From assembly GCF_016428855.1 (NCBI RefSeq), contig NZ_JAELTN010000008.1:56324-120323 (forward strand): 64,000 nt of DNA, in the 5' to 3' direction. Below, in pieces: positions 27,048 to 36,303 of the stretch. Position numbers and translations under genes: made by a program. Position 1 is the stretch's first letter; each line of letters opens with the position of its first letter. Source of the DNA: Pedobacter sp. ASV28 (GTDB taxonomy: Bacteria > Bacteroidota > Bacteroidia > Sphingobacteriales > Sphingobacteriaceae). Below the pieces are notes generated by a model. The model was not told the DNA's origin and ran no database searches. It was given only the letters and a program-made list of their open reading frames with translations.

Positions 27048-27818
27048 ATGAGAAAATACATTTTAGGAATGATTGGGCTGATATCCCTTAGCATATTATT
27101 ATCCATTTCCGCTTGGAAATCCGATTCCATACCCACTAAACCTCCATACATTAAACTTACTTTAGACAGTAGTTATCATCAGCATGTGAACATTCTCTAC
27201 GCAGATCTCCATCTTAAGCAGGCTGGCTTGGCACTCAATGTATTCGAGAAAGCTTTAACGGGCTTTTACAACCTCAAAAAAGCCGGGCAACTTTCTTCAA
27301 AACAGATCTTGAGCATTGCTGATTTTGATCAGTTAAGCACTAAAAAACGACTATATGTTATAGACTTGGAAAAGAAGGAAGTATTACTGAATACCTGGGT
27401 GGCCCATGGACAAAAAAGCGGAAATGATGAGGCGGTAAATTTTTCCAACACTTATAATTCCTTGAGTAGCAGTTTAGGTTTTTATATTACCGGCGAGGTT
27501 TATTGGGGCAGTCACGGCAAATCTCTAAAATTAGACGGAATGGACGAAGGATTTAACAATAATGCCAGAAACCGATCCATTGTGGTGCACGGTGCTCCTT
27601 ACGTTAGCCCTAACACCATTAATACGTTGGGCCGCCTTGGCCGTAGCCAAGGCTGCCCAGCAGTGGCACCTGAATTTGCCAATGAGGTTATCAAAACCAT
27701 TGCAGACAAAACATTACTTTTCATCAATAAAAGTGTAGAGCAATATCACTCTAAGTATTTGGACGAAACATTGGCGGCCAACTTTGCCAATGAACCGCTT
27801 AATTCGTCAATGGATTAA
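27048..27818 (+). CDS. Murein L,D-transpeptidase catalytic domain protein
   Basis: 256 residues with an N-terminal hydrophobic helix (about 4-22, signal anchor or cleavable signal). The catalytic region contains SIVVHGAPYV (H181) and GRSQGCPAV with the nucleophile C203, the HG...GC layout of the 'murein L,D-transpeptidase catalytic domain' family distinct from the YkuD proper sequence. Such enzymes form 3-3 peptidoglycan cross-links or anchor proteins to the wall in the periplasm. It is a single gene, divergent from the BatA gene, and is followed by a hairpin with T-rich tail. Confidence 0.88.
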   Translation: MRKYILGMIGLISLSILLSISAWKSDSIPTKPPYIKLTLDSSYHQHVNILYADLHLKQAGLALNVFEKALTGFYNLKKAGQLSSKQILSIADFDQLSTKKRLYVIDLEKKEVLLNTWVAHGQKSGNDEAVNFSNTYNSLSSSLGFYITGEVYWGSHGKSLKLDGMDEGFNNNARNRSIVVHGAPYVSPNTINTLGRLGRSQGCPAVAPEFANEVIKTIADKTLLFINKSVEQYHSKYLDETLAANFANEPLNSSMD

Positions 27819-27845
27819 TTAAACTAATGTGAGTTTGGATTAAGC

Positions 27846-27898
27846 AAGCTTAGAAAAATACAGTTTTTCGTTTAAGCTCTTCTTTTATTGTTTTTTTT
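27846..27898 (+). terminator. Probable terminator after the L,D-transpeptidase gene
   Basis: AAGCTTAGAAAAA (27846-27858) pairs imperfectly with TTTTTCGTTTAAGCTC (27864-27879). A T-rich tail ending in eight T residues follows. Confidence 0.4.
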
Positions 27899-28235
27899 AT
27901 TTTACTCAAGATTGCTAAGCAATTTCATAGGAAAAAGAACAAAAAATCGTCAAAGCGCCTGATGCTTCAAAGGAAATGCTCTGGCTTATTACTTACTTGC
28001 CACACCAACCAAGACAGACGAGGGACTAACAGGCTACTGGTCTTGAAATTAGACTATTTCTTATCTCGAAATCACGTTGAATCATAATTTCTTCTCATAG
28101 TCCATTGAGTGACAATACACTAGTTGACCTTCAGATCTTACCCTAATTCCCTATCTCAACAATTAGAAAAGGTGCCATTTGTAGAGTATTTCTATAATAG
28201 GGCTCCCGGCCGTATTTTACTAAAAACATTATTAC
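27899..28235. other. Gene-free stretch upstream of the Lrp gene
   Basis: No convincing ORF, tRNA or known RNA is seen on either strand. Base composition is uneven and the stretch may hold a decayed gene, but I cannot identify one. Confidence 0.4.
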
Positions 28236-28281
28236 AACTTATATCGCAATATAAGTTTAACTACGTATAGCTATAAGTTTA
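28236..28281. promoter_or_regulatory. TATAAGTT repeat cluster, candidate Lrp/AsnC operator
   Basis: A perfect inverted repeat AACTTATAT-CGCA-ATATAAGTT (28236-28257) is followed by a direct second copy of TATAAGTTTA (28250-28259 and 28272-28281, 22-bp period). It lies about 120 bp upstream of the lrp-like gene. Lrp proteins often bind phased AT-rich repeats in their own promoter. Confidence 0.4.
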
Positions 28282-28403
28282 TACATCAATTTAAATTCCT
28301 TGTGGACCACAAACCAATAAAACAGAATAAAAATCATTTATTACAAATAAATTACGAATAATATTCATATTTAACATAATTTTATTGAATTAAAATCACA
28401 AAA

Positions 28404-28871
28404 ATGAATTTAGACAAAATAGATTTGGCCATTTTGCGATTGATGCAGGAAAACTCGCGGATCTCTAACGTAGACATGGCCAAGGAATTGGAAATGGCAC
28501 CGTCGGCCGTACTGGAACGCGTAAAAAAACTGGAACAACGAAAAGTAATTACACAGTATACCACCAAAATAGACCCCACCGCAATTGACATGGGCTTGTT
28601 GGCCTTCATCTCCATGAAAACATCTAACACCGTAGGTTGTACCACCACCGCCGACGAGCTATCGAAAATAAAAGAGGTGCAGGAAGTACATATCATTGCC
28701 GGCGATGACTGTTATCTGGTAAAAGTAAGAACCAGGGACTCCGCCTCGCTTATGGCCCTAATGCGCGACGAATTCAGTAAAATATCAAATATTCTTTCTG
28801 TCCGTACCACCATTGTACTCGAAACCGCAAAAGAAGACCAAAAATTAATCATTCCAGAAACCAATACCTAA
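28404..28871 (+). CDS. Lrp/AsnC-family transcriptional regulator
   Basis: 155 residues. The N-terminal helix-turn-helix (DLAILRLMQENSRISNVDMAKELEMAPSAVLERVKKLE, about 5-45) is followed by an RAM/ACT-like effector domain (about 68-145, AFISMKT...VQEVHIIAGDDCYLVKVR...). Lrp proteins form octamers and sense amino acids. The gene precedes an EamA exporter by 10 bp and is probably co-transcribed. By analogy with other Lrp-exporter pairs it may control amino-acid efflux. It may also regulate itself via the TATAAGTT repeats upstream. Confidence 0.93.
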   Translation: MNLDKIDLAILRLMQENSRISNVDMAKELEMAPSAVLERVKKLEQRKVITQYTTKIDPTAIDMGLLAFISMKTSNTVGCTTTADELSKIKEVQEVHIIAGDDCYLVKVRTRDSASLMALMRDEFSKISNILSVRTTIVLETAKEDQKLIIPETNT

Positions 28872-28881
28872 CCACACCCTT

Positions 28882-29865
28882 ATGGCAAATGTAAAAAAAA
28901 CAGCCCCTCTATTATTCGTCTATCTAGCCTTTGCCATTGTTTACATTGTGTGGGGCTCAACTTATTTCTTCATCCAAAAGGCCTTGGCCGGTTTCCCTCC
29001 CTTCATCCTGGGATCATTCAGGTTCATTGTAGCTGGCCTGCTCCTGATTTCCTGGTGCAAGCTTACAGGCCAGCAAATATTCAACAAGCGATTAATTAGA
29101 CACGCTGCCGTGGCAGGTGTTCTTATGTTAGGCATAGGTAACGGCATCGTTATTTGGGTAGAACAGTTTATTCCGAGCGGATTGGTAGCCATCATGGTTG
29201 CTTCTGCCGCCATATGGTTTGTTATTTTGGACAAACCAAAATGGAAAGAAAATTTCGGGAACACTTCTACCGTAGCTGGTCTTATTGTAGGCTTTATTGG
29301 GGTAATTCTTTTGTTTGGAGAACAATTACTTCAAATTCTGAATACAGACCAAAGCCCTGCCTTGATCTTTGGCATGATACTCTTGGTACTGGGACCAGCC
29401 GCTTGGGCTGCCGGTTCGCTCTATGCCAAGCACCATTCAAAACCCGAAGATTCGGTATCTGTAAATACGGCATGGCAAATGATTGCCGCCGGAATTGCCT
29501 TCCTACCTGGCGGATTGATCACTTCAGAATTTAAAACTTTCAATTGGACCACCATTCCTTTGGATGCTTGGCTATCGGTAGGCTACCTTGTGATATTTGG
29601 TTCTATAGCAGCTTTTAGCGCTTACGTTTGGCTATTAAAAGTTCGTCCAGCCACACAAGTAAGCACCTATGCCTATGTAAACCCCGTGGTGGCAGTTTTG
29701 CTAAGCCTGTGCTTTACCGAAGAGAAAATCAGTCTATTACAAATCATAGGCCTAGTGGTTATTTTGGTCAGCGTATTGCTCATCAACCTGAGCAAATACA
29801 GGAACAGCAAAAACCATTCTGGACAGGCTTGCCCACAACCCACATTGAGCACAGAAAACACTTGA
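28882..29865 (+). CDS. EamA-family (drug/metabolite superfamily) exporter
   Basis: 327 residues, ten predicted TM helices in two EamA repeats (about 12-150 and 165-310). It has the typical VYIVWGSTYFFIQKAL start and a C-terminal VRPATQVSTYAYVNPVVAVLL segment. This is like YedA-type permeases, which export amino acids or small metabolites across the inner membrane. The pairing with an Lrp regulator 10 bp upstream suggests amino-acid or related efflux. The C-terminal tail is polar and unremarkable. Confidence 0.9.
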   Translation: MANVKKTAPLLFVYLAFAIVYIVWGSTYFFIQKALAGFPPFILGSFRFIVAGLLLISWCKLTGQQIFNKRLIRHAAVAGVLMLGIGNGIVIWVEQFIPSGLVAIMVASAAIWFVILDKPKWKENFGNTSTVAGLIVGFIGVILLFGEQLLQILNTDQSPALIFGMILLVLGPAAWAAGSLYAKHHSKPEDSVSVNTAWQMIAAGIAFLPGGLITSEFKTFNWTTIPLDAWLSVGYLVIFGSIAAFSAYVWLLKVRPATQVSTYAYVNPVVAVLLSLCFTEEKISLLQIIGLVVILVSVLLINLSKYRNSKNHSGQACPQPTLSTENT

Positions 29866-29917
29866 TAATTCTCCTATCAGCTCCACAAATGGGAGGCTAG
29901 AAAAGGATGGTATTCAC

Positions 29918-31519
29918 TTACATATATCGTTTTATGGCTTCCCACAAAACAGGATCATAATCGTAAACATCTGGCCTGAACTGCACCACACCATGATCAG
30001 CCCAAGCCGTATAATAGGCAATGACAACAGCTATATTCTTTCTGGTTGCAAACCAAGCTGGTTTTAACTGAAAAGCATTCAATGTATCCGTTTTTTTGGC
30101 TAGTTTTTTTCTAAAGATCTCATTTTTTGTCGTATCTACCGGAGGTAGATCTACCTCCATACGCAATTTGTCATACTGATATTTATCCCTCACCATCAAC
30201 TCGGCAAATTTCAGGGGTGCTTCAATACGTACACAACCATGACTTATAGCCCTATTGGCTAATTTAAATCCGTATTTGTTGTTGGTATCATGCAGATAGA
30301 TACTCGAACTATTATCAAATATGAATTTAAACTTACCCAATGCATTTCCTTCTCCAGATCCCTGTTTAAATTGAAAAGGCAGTTTCTCTCTCGGATAGCG
30401 GTTCCACTGTATCGTATCCGGATCAGCCACCAATTTCCCTTTATAATAAACTTTGATATTATTGTTGGAGAGATAGAAAGGGTCCTTCAGAGCCATCCAA
30501 TAAATTTCACTTTTGGCAATACTTACCGGAATATTCCAGATGGGGTTAACCTGTATAGAGTTAAAAATACTGAACAACTGTGGGGTTTCATGGTTTTTGG
30601 GTTTATCATCAAGCTTACCAGATTTCAGGTAAATTTTCATTTTTTCGACATAACCAGCTTCTCTTTTCCCTCCAACGCAAACCTTCATATGTACCAAAGT
30701 ATCTTCTTTGCTAAACCAGGTTAATGTAAAATCTGGAATATTAACCACTACCCGCTCTTCAGTCTGCATGGGCAGCTGCCAACGCATACGCTCTAAATTC
30801 ATTTTAATGGTCTTGATCTCGGGCGCATCTTCTTTCTTCAAGCTATCACGATAGTGCGCCAAGCCCTTTTTTAGTCCAAGATAAGATGTTGAAGTCTGTT
30901 GAGCATTCCGCAGCACCGAAAGCAGATCGTTCGTATTCAGCACCGAATCCATCTTTGCACTATCGGGACGTTTTACCTGAATATAATAGCGATTGAAAAA
31001 ATTACGTGGGTTAATACTTCCATACTGGATAAAGTTGGTGTATTTATTCAAGGCATATGCCGAACTTAATTCTAAATCTGCCACCAACGAATACACTTCC
31101 CCAATGTCTTTAAACCGATTGGCAGACAACACCTGCAATTGCCGCTCCAACACCATCCCCCCAAAGATCTCGGGATTAAACCCATCTTGTGAGCTTTGGG
31201 CGATATAATTTTTTAAACTATCCAAACTGCCATTTGTATAAAATTTGGTCACCAAAAGGGGCAGGTATTCATTTTTTTCGTAAAAGGCAGTAATCACTTT
31301 CGGATTAAGGAATTCTTCGCGTCTTTTTTCGAGTTTAGCCTTGAATATCGGTTTGTATATAGCCGTGTCGAATTTATTGTACAGCTTATTATCGAAATGT
31401 GCTGACAATACGACCGCAATTTCCGGCTTCTCCTGAAACCAAGCGCAAGAAGTTAAAAACAGGCAGGAAAGTATAAAAAGTAGCGTTTTTTTCAAATTTA
31501 GCGTATAAAGTTTTAACAT
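29918..31519 (-). CDS. YcbB-like L,D-transpeptidase lipoprotein
   Basis: 533 residues. An N-terminal lipoprotein signal with lipobox LTSC (Cys near residue 25) places it on the periplasmic face of a membrane. A scaffold region (about 60-240) precedes the YkuD domain, whose catalytic motif is ISHGCVRIEAP with H427 and C429. The layout matches the large L,D-transpeptidases of the YcbB (LdtD) type, which make 3-3 cross-links in peptidoglycan. It is convergent with the EamA gene and divergent from the his operon. It is unrelated in sequence to the smaller transpeptidase 2 kb away. Confidence 0.9.
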   Translation of the reverse strand: MLKLYTLNLKKTLLFILSCLFLTSCAWFQEKPEIAVVLSAHFDNKLYNKFDTAIYKPIFKAKLEKRREEFLNPKVITAFYEKNEYLPLLVTKFYTNGSLDSLKNYIAQSSQDGFNPEIFGGMVLERQLQVLSANRFKDIGEVYSLVADLELSSAYALNKYTNFIQYGSINPRNFFNRYYIQVKRPDSAKMDSVLNTNDLLSVLRNAQQTSTSYLGLKKGLAHYRDSLKKEDAPEIKTIKMNLERMRWQLPMQTEERVVVNIPDFTLTWFSKEDTLVHMKVCVGGKREAGYVEKMKIYLKSGKLDDKPKNHETPQLFSIFNSIQVNPIWNIPVSIAKSEIYWMALKDPFYLSNNNIKVYYKGKLVADPDTIQWNRYPREKLPFQFKQGSGEGNALGKFKFIFDNSSSIYLHDTNNKYGFKLANRAISHGCVRIEAPLKFAELMVRDKYQYDKLRMEVDLPPVDTTKNEIFRKKLAKKTDTLNAFQLKPAWFATRKNIAVVIAYYTAWADHGVVQFRPDVYDYDPVLWEAIKRYM

Positions 31520-31565
31520 TTAAATCGGTAGAATTCTTCTTGTATCAAATTAAATGCCATTAATT

Positions 31566-31597
31566 TTTGGATTGTATACCAAACTAGTATATATTTG
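31566..31597 (+). promoter_or_regulatory. Promoter of the histidine operon
   Basis: TTTG at 31566-31569 is followed after 20 bp by TATATTTG at 31590-31597, a full match to the Bacteroidota -33/-7 consensus. The predicted start near 31604 lies about 30 nt before the leader peptide ATG. Confidence 0.65.
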
Positions 31598-31634
31598 CCA
31601 TACCTTACCACAAAATTAAGGAAAAGAACTTTAA

Positions 31635-31694
31635 ATGAATCAATATTTAAACCATCATGCACATCTACACCATCGCCATTGTGGCGATATGTAA
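31635..31694 (+). CDS. hisL: his operon leader peptide
   Basis: An ATG-started 19-codon frame encodes MNQYLNHHAHLHHRHCGDM with six histidines within nine residues, ending in TAA. It lies about 70 bp upstream of hisG and downstream of the predicted promoter. This is the pattern of a his attenuation leader: when His-tRNA is scarce the ribosome stalls on the His codons and changes the fold of the RNA downstream. The gene is too short for normal gene callers. Confidence 0.85.
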   Translation: MNQYLNHHAHLHHRHCGDM

Positions 31695-31724
31695 TGTTAT
31701 GTTCTGTACTTCAGAATGGTTTTT
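31672..31724 (+). promoter_or_regulatory. his attenuator hairpins
   Basis: ATCGCCA (31672-31678) pairs with TGGCGAT (31682-31688), overlapping the last His codons. A second hairpin, TTCTG (31702-31706) with CAGAA (31712-31716), is followed by TGGTTTTT (31717-31724), which resembles a weak terminator. Ribosome stalling on the His codons would disrupt the first hairpin. Which structure is the antiterminator cannot be decided by eye. Confidence 0.5.
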
Positions 31725-31762
31725 AAATAGATTTTATATTTCTTATCCTATAATTTAACAAA

Positions 31763-32614
31763 GTGAAAACACTTAAAATTGCTATCCAGAAATCGGGTAG
31801 ACTCAACGAAAAATCAGTAGAAATTCTTAAAAATTGTGGCTTAGTATTTGAAAACTACAAAAGCTCACTTATCTCCACCGTTACCAACTTCCCGTTGGAA
31901 ATCCTTTTCCTTAGAGATGACGACATACCCGAATATGTACAGGATGGCATTGCCGACTTGGGCATTGTTGGCGAAAATGTGATTGTAGAAACAGGTGCCA
32001 ATGTATCCTACTTGCAAAAACTGGGATTTGGAAAGTGCTCCCTTAAAATCGCTGTGAAAAACGATAGCGACATCAATACCGTTCCACAACTTAACGGAAA
32101 AGTTATTGCCACCTCCTACCCTGTCATTCTTGAAAAATTCCTTAAAGCCAACCAGGTAGATGCACAGATCAGAAACATTTCCGGCTCTGTAGAAATTGGC
32201 CCAGGCCTTGGCCTAAGCGATGCCATTTTCGATATCGTATCTACAGGCGGCACCTTAAAAAATAACGGACTAAGACCTTTCACCAGCGTCATGGATTCGG
32301 AGGCGGTCATGATATCCAGCCCAGGCTTAGAGTTCAATGCCGAGGTGGTAGAATTGGTACAACGGATACAGTCAGTACTACGAGCTAAAACGACCAAATA
32401 CGTAGTACTTAATGTGGAAAAGAAAAATCTAAAGGCTGTAGTAGAATTATTGCCTGGCGTAAAAAGTCCAACTGTTGTCCCTTTGTTTGAAGAAGATTGG
32501 GTGGCGGTTCATTCGGTAATTGCAGAGCAGGATTTTTGGGTAAAGATCAACAGCTTAAAAGCAGCGGGCGCACAGGGCATTGTGGTTATGCCCATCGAAA
32601 AAATCATTACCTAA
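31763..32614 (+). CDS. hisG: ATP phosphoribosyltransferase (long form)
   Basis: First step of histidine synthesis: ATP plus PRPP to phosphoribosyl-ATP, cytoplasmic. 283 residues, the long HisG form. The catalytic core covers about 1-205 (KIAIQKSGRLNEKS, DLGIVGENVI, and the PRPP-binding DIVSTGGTLKNNGL). A C-terminal ACT-like histidine-binding regulatory domain follows (about 210-283), so it should be feedback inhibited without HisZ. It uses a GTG start. It opens the structural his operon about 70 bp after the leader peptide. Confidence 0.97.
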   Translation: MKTLKIAIQKSGRLNEKSVEILKNCGLVFENYKSSLISTVTNFPLEILFLRDDDIPEYVQDGIADLGIVGENVIVETGANVSYLQKLGFGKCSLKIAVKNDSDINTVPQLNGKVIATSYPVILEKFLKANQVDAQIRNISGSVEIGPGLGLSDAIFDIVSTGGTLKNNGLRPFTSVMDSEAVMISSPGLEFNAEVVELVQRIQSVLRAKTTKYVVLNVEKKNLKAVVELLPGVKSPTVVPLFEEDWVAVHSVIAEQDFWVKINSLKAAGAQGIVVMPIEKIIT

Positions 32615-32682
32615 GCTGGTTCAAAACAAGAAAAATCATCAATTTTACTATTAACTATTAGTTAATTTAAAATATTAAAACA

Positions 32683-33969
32683 TTGAAAATCTATAATTTA
32701 AAAAATTTAACTAAACAAGAAATTAACAAACTATGTTCTCGGAGCATAGCCGACGACGATTTGGTTAAATCAAGAGCGGAAGACATCATTGCCAATGTAA
32801 AAAGCAACGGTGACGAAGCCCTGTTTTCCTACACGCAACAGTTCGACAAAGTCACATTGACCTCACTATATATCGGCACATCAGAAATCGGCTCTATTGC
32901 AGAACAAATTCCAGCAGAAGTAAAAAGTGCCATTGATACGGCCTACCAAAACATCTATACTTTTCATGCTTCGCAGTTAAAACCTGAAGAAAAAATAGAG
33001 ACCATGCCTGGCGTAAAATGCTGGCGAGAGAGCAGACCGATTGAACGGGTAGGCCTCTACATACCTGGTGGAACCGCTGTGCTACCCAGCACTTTTTTGA
33101 TGCTGGGCATTCCTGCTAAAATAGCGGGCTGTAAAGAAATCGTGATATGCTCCCCTCCTCAAAGCGATGGCAAGATTAACTGCTACATTGCTTATGTAGC
33201 CACCCTGCTTAACATCGAAAAAATCTACTTGATAGGAGGAGCACAGGCCATAGCTGCCATGGCCCTTGGAACCGCTACCCTCCCCAAGGTCGACAAAATC
33301 TTTGGTCCCGGGAACAGGTATGTTACAGAAGCCAAAAAACTAGTGCAAAATATAGTAGCCATAGATATGCCTGCAGGACCCTCGGAGGTTTTAGTGATTG
33401 CCGATGAGACTGCCATTCCGTCATTTGTTGCCGCAGACCTATTAGCACAGGCCGAACATGGAACTGATAGTCAGTCTATTTTAGTTTCTACATCAAACAA
33501 GATAGCAACAAACGTAGTTAAAGAAATTGAAAAACAACTAGTTAAACTTCCAAGAAAAGAAATAGCGGCACAGGCTATCGAAAATTCCTACATCATTTTA
33601 ACAGAAAATTTAACGGAAGCCATGCAATTTAGCAACATTTATGCGCCCGAGCACTTGATTTTAGCCAGCGAAAGCTACGAAAACCTTATTCCATTGATTA
33701 TCAACGCCGGCTCGGTATTCTTAGGCAACCTTACTCCAGAAAGCGCTGGCGATTATGCCTCTGGAACAAACCATACCTTGCCCACAAGTAGCTATGCAAA
33801 AGCTTATTCGGGTGTTTCAGTTGACACTTTTATTAAGAAAATAACGTTTCAACATCTTAACAGTAATGGCTTAAAAAATATTGGAACGACCGTAGAAACC
33901 CTAGCAGAAGCTGAAGGCCTGCAAGCACACAAAAATGCCATCAGCATTAGACTAACCAAGCTCAATTAA
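32683..33969 (+). CDS. hisD: Histidinol dehydrogenase
   Basis: Last two oxidations, L-histidinol to L-histidine, with NAD and zinc. 428 residues, usual length. Family motifs seen are YIPGGTAVLPST, GGAQAIAAMALGT, FGPGNRYVTEAK, DMPAGPSEVLVIAD, AEHGTDSQSI (zinc/catalytic region) and IYAPEHL. A TTG start (MKIYNLKNL) is used, with no good in-frame ATG near. It lies 68 bp after hisG and 12 bp before hisC. Confidence 0.97.
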   Translation: MKIYNLKNLTKQEINKLCSRSIADDDLVKSRAEDIIANVKSNGDEALFSYTQQFDKVTLTSLYIGTSEIGSIAEQIPAEVKSAIDTAYQNIYTFHASQLKPEEKIETMPGVKCWRESRPIERVGLYIPGGTAVLPSTFLMLGIPAKIAGCKEIVICSPPQSDGKINCYIAYVATLLNIEKIYLIGGAQAIAAMALGTATLPKVDKIFGPGNRYVTEAKKLVQNIVAIDMPAGPSEVLVIADETAIPSFVAADLLAQAEHGTDSQSILVSTSNKIATNVVKEIEKQLVKLPRKEIAAQAIENSYIILTENLTEAMQFSNIYAPEHLILASESYENLIPLIINAGSVFLGNLTPESAGDYASGTNHTLPTSSYAKAYSGVSVDTFIKKITFQHLNSNGLKNIGTTVETLAEAEGLQAHKNAISIRLTKLN

Positions 33970-33981
33970 ATTCTTTTAAAA

Positions 33982-35025
33982 ATGGATGTACGCGACTTAC
34001 AACGAGAAAATATAAAAACACTACGCCCCTACTCTACTGCAAGAGATGAGTTTAAGGGGCAGGCCAGCGTTTACCTAGACGCCAACGAGAACAGTTTCGG
34101 CTCCCCGCTTCCAGCAAACTATAATCGTTACCCCGATCCTTTACAACTGGACTTAAAAGAGGCCATTAGCAAGATAAAGGGTGTGCCCATTGAAAACACC
34201 TTTTTAGGCAATGGGAGTGACGAGGCCATAGATCTTTTGTTCAGGGCCTTCTGCAATCCAGGAAAGGACAATGTCATTATCCTGCCCCCAACTTATGGCA
34301 TGTATGAAGTATCGGCCAACATCAATGATGTAGCCATAAAAAAAGTAAATCTTTTGCCCAATTTCCAGCTCGATCTGGAAAAGATTGCAGAAGCTATTGA
34401 TTCAAACACCAAGATCATTTTCATCTGCTCACCTAACAATCCTACTGGAAATTCTTTAAATAGAAGCGACATAGAGACGATCTTAGCTAACTTTAACGGT
34501 CTTGTGGTAATAGATGAAGCCTACATCAATTTCGCCAGACAGAAGACGTTTATTCAAGAATTAACCGAATACGCTAATTTGGTGGTATTGCAAACTTTCT
34601 CTAAGGCATGGGGACTGGCCGCCTTACGATTGGGCATGGCTTTTTCTTCTACCCCAATCATTGATATACTGAACAAGGTAAAGCCTCCCTACAACATTAA
34701 TCAGGCTACGCAAGACCTGGCCTTTGCCGCATTACAGAATATACAACAGGTGAATGACTGGATCAAGCTAACTGTAAGTGAAAGAGACAGACTGAGCAAC
34801 GCATTGGGCAGGCTACCAAAAGTAAAACAGGTCTATCCTTCTGATGCAAACTTCATCTTAGTGGCCATTGAAAACGCACATGAAGTTTATAACCAATTAG
34901 TAGACGAAGGCATTATTGTTCGCGACCGATCTAAAGTAACCCTCTGTGAAGACTGCCTCAGAATAACCATAGGTACCGTTGAAGAAAACAACTTACTTTT
35001 AAATACCCTAGACCAACTATCATGA
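33982..35025 (+). CDS. hisC: Histidinol-phosphate aminotransferase
   Basis: PLP enzyme converting imidazole-acetol phosphate to histidinol phosphate. 347 residues, fold type [11 protein letters not shown] (31-40), SPNNPTG (150-156), [10 protein letters not shown], and the Schiff-base lysine K208 in [14 protein letters not shown] are all present, and the C-terminal arginine region ends RITIGT. The stop codon overlaps the hisB start by 4 bp (ATGA), so translation is probably coupled. Confidence 0.97.
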   Translation: MDVRDLQRENIKTLRPYSTARDEFKGQASVYLDANENSFGSPLPANYNRYPDPLQLDLKEAISKIKGVPIENTFLGNGSDEAIDLLFRAFCNPGKDNVIILPPTYGMYEVSANINDVAIKKVNLLPNFQLDLEKIAEAIDSNTKIIFICSPNNPTGNSLNRSDIETILANFNGLVVIDEAYINFARQKTFIQELTEYANLVVLQTFSKAWGLAALRLGMAFSSTPIIDILNKVKPPYNINQATQDLAFAALQNIQQVNDWIKLTVSERDRLSNALGRLPKVKQVYPSDANFILVAIENAHEVYNQLVDEGIIVRDRSKVTLCEDCLRITIGTVEENNLLLNTLDQLS

Positions 35026-36155
35026 CAAAGATTTTATTCATAGACAGAGACGGTACATTAAACATTGAACCAGCAGATGAACAGGTAGACAGCTTTGCCA
35101 AGCTAAAGTTCTACCCTCGTTCACTATATTACCTCTCTAAGATTGCCAAGGAATTGGACTACAAATTGGTAATGGTTACCAATCAAGATGGATTAGGTAC
35201 CCCTTCAAATCCGGAAGAGAATTTTTGGCCCATACACAATTTCATACTAGACACCTTTGCCGGTGAAGGCGTGGTATTTGACGAAGTGGTAATTGACAGA
35301 ACTTTTGCCAAAGACAATGCACCTACTCGTAAACCTGGCACAGCCTTACTGACCAGATACTTTGACGGCTCTTATGACCTTAGTAACTCATTTGTCATTG
35401 GCGACAGGTTAAATGACATCATCTTAGCTAAAAACCTGGGGGCAAAGGGCATATTCCTACGTCAAAACGACAATCTGGGCATTAATGAAAACCTGGAAAA
35501 AATAGAAAACCTAACAGATATTATTGCTTTGGAAACCCAAAACTGGGAAGACATCTATACCTTTCTACGTGGTGGGGCCAGAACGGTTACGCATATCCGA
35601 AAAACCAATGAAACTGACATCTATATCAAGCTGGATTTAGATGGGACGGGAAAAGCCAACATCAAAACGGGCCTGAACTTTTTTGACCATATGTTAGATC
35701 AAATAGCCCGTCATGGCGGAATGGACTTGGATATTATAGCCAACGGTGACCTGCACATTGACGAGCATCATACCGTAGAAGATACCGGTATTGCACTTGG
35801 CGAAGCTTTTGCCAAGGCCATAGGCAATAAGCTGGGCATTGAACGTTATGGCTTTTGCCTACCTATGGATGATTGTTTGGCCCAGGTAGCCATAGATTTT
35901 GGAGGTAGGAATTGGATAGTTTGGGAAGCCGAGTTTAAAAGGGAAAAGGTTGGCGATGTACCAACAGAAATGTTTTTTCACTTCTTTAAATCGTTTAGCG
36001 ATGCAGCAAAGTGCAATTTAAACGTTAAAGCAGAAGGAGAAAACGAACACCACAAGATTGAAGCTATTTTCAAAGCCTTTGCGAAAGCTATTAAAATGGC
36101 AGTTAAGCGTGATGCCGAGAAAATGGTATTGCCAAGTACGAAAGGGGTTTTGTAA
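35022..36155 (+). CDS. hisB: Bifunctional histidinol-phosphatase / imidazoleglycerol-phosphate dehydratase
   Basis: 377 residues with two domains. The N-terminal HAD phosphatase (about 1-165; nucleophile pair D8/D10 in FIDRDGTLN) removes phosphate from histidinol phosphate. The C-terminal IGP dehydratase (about 185-377; [26 protein letters not shown] and [14 protein letters not shown]) carries the Mn-binding histidines. The fusion means no separate hisN is needed. A REP-like element lies in the 148-bp gap before hisH. Confidence 0.97.
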   Translation: MTKILFIDRDGTLNIEPADEQVDSFAKLKFYPRSLYYLSKIAKELDYKLVMVTNQDGLGTPSNPEENFWPIHNFILDTFAGEGVVFDEVVIDRTFAKDNAPTRKPGTALLTRYFDGSYDLSNSFVIGDRLNDIILAKNLGAKGIFLRQNDNLGINENLEKIENLTDIIALETQNWEDIYTFLRGGARTVTHIRKTNETDIYIKLDLDGTGKANIKTGLNFFDHMLDQIARHGGMDLDIIANGDLHIDEHHTVEDTGIALGEAFAKAIGNKLGIERYGFCLPMDDCLAQVAIDFGGRNWIVWEAEFKREKVGDVPTEMFFHFFKSFSDAAKCNLNVKAEGENEHHKIEAIFKAFAKAIKMAVKRDAEKMVLPSTKGVL

Positions 36156-36206
36156 GAATAAAGAGCAAAGATAAAGGAGTAAGGATTGTCTGCTTAGCCT
36201 TTTACT

Positions 36207-36285
36207 GTCATTGCGAGAAGTAATCTTACCATGCTAGGTGATGCGTTAAATGACTTAGGATTGCTTCGCAAAGCTCGCAATCGCG
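36207..36285. repeat. REP-like element between hisB and hisH
   Basis: GTCATTGCGAGAAGTAATCT at the left pairs imperfectly with the right end, which reads AGGATTGCTTCGC...CTCGCAAT. It forms a long hairpin in the operon transcript and is of the widely scattered GTCATTGCGAG type. Confidence 0.7.
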
Positions 36286-36303
36286 AAAAAGAAACGAATA
36301 AAA

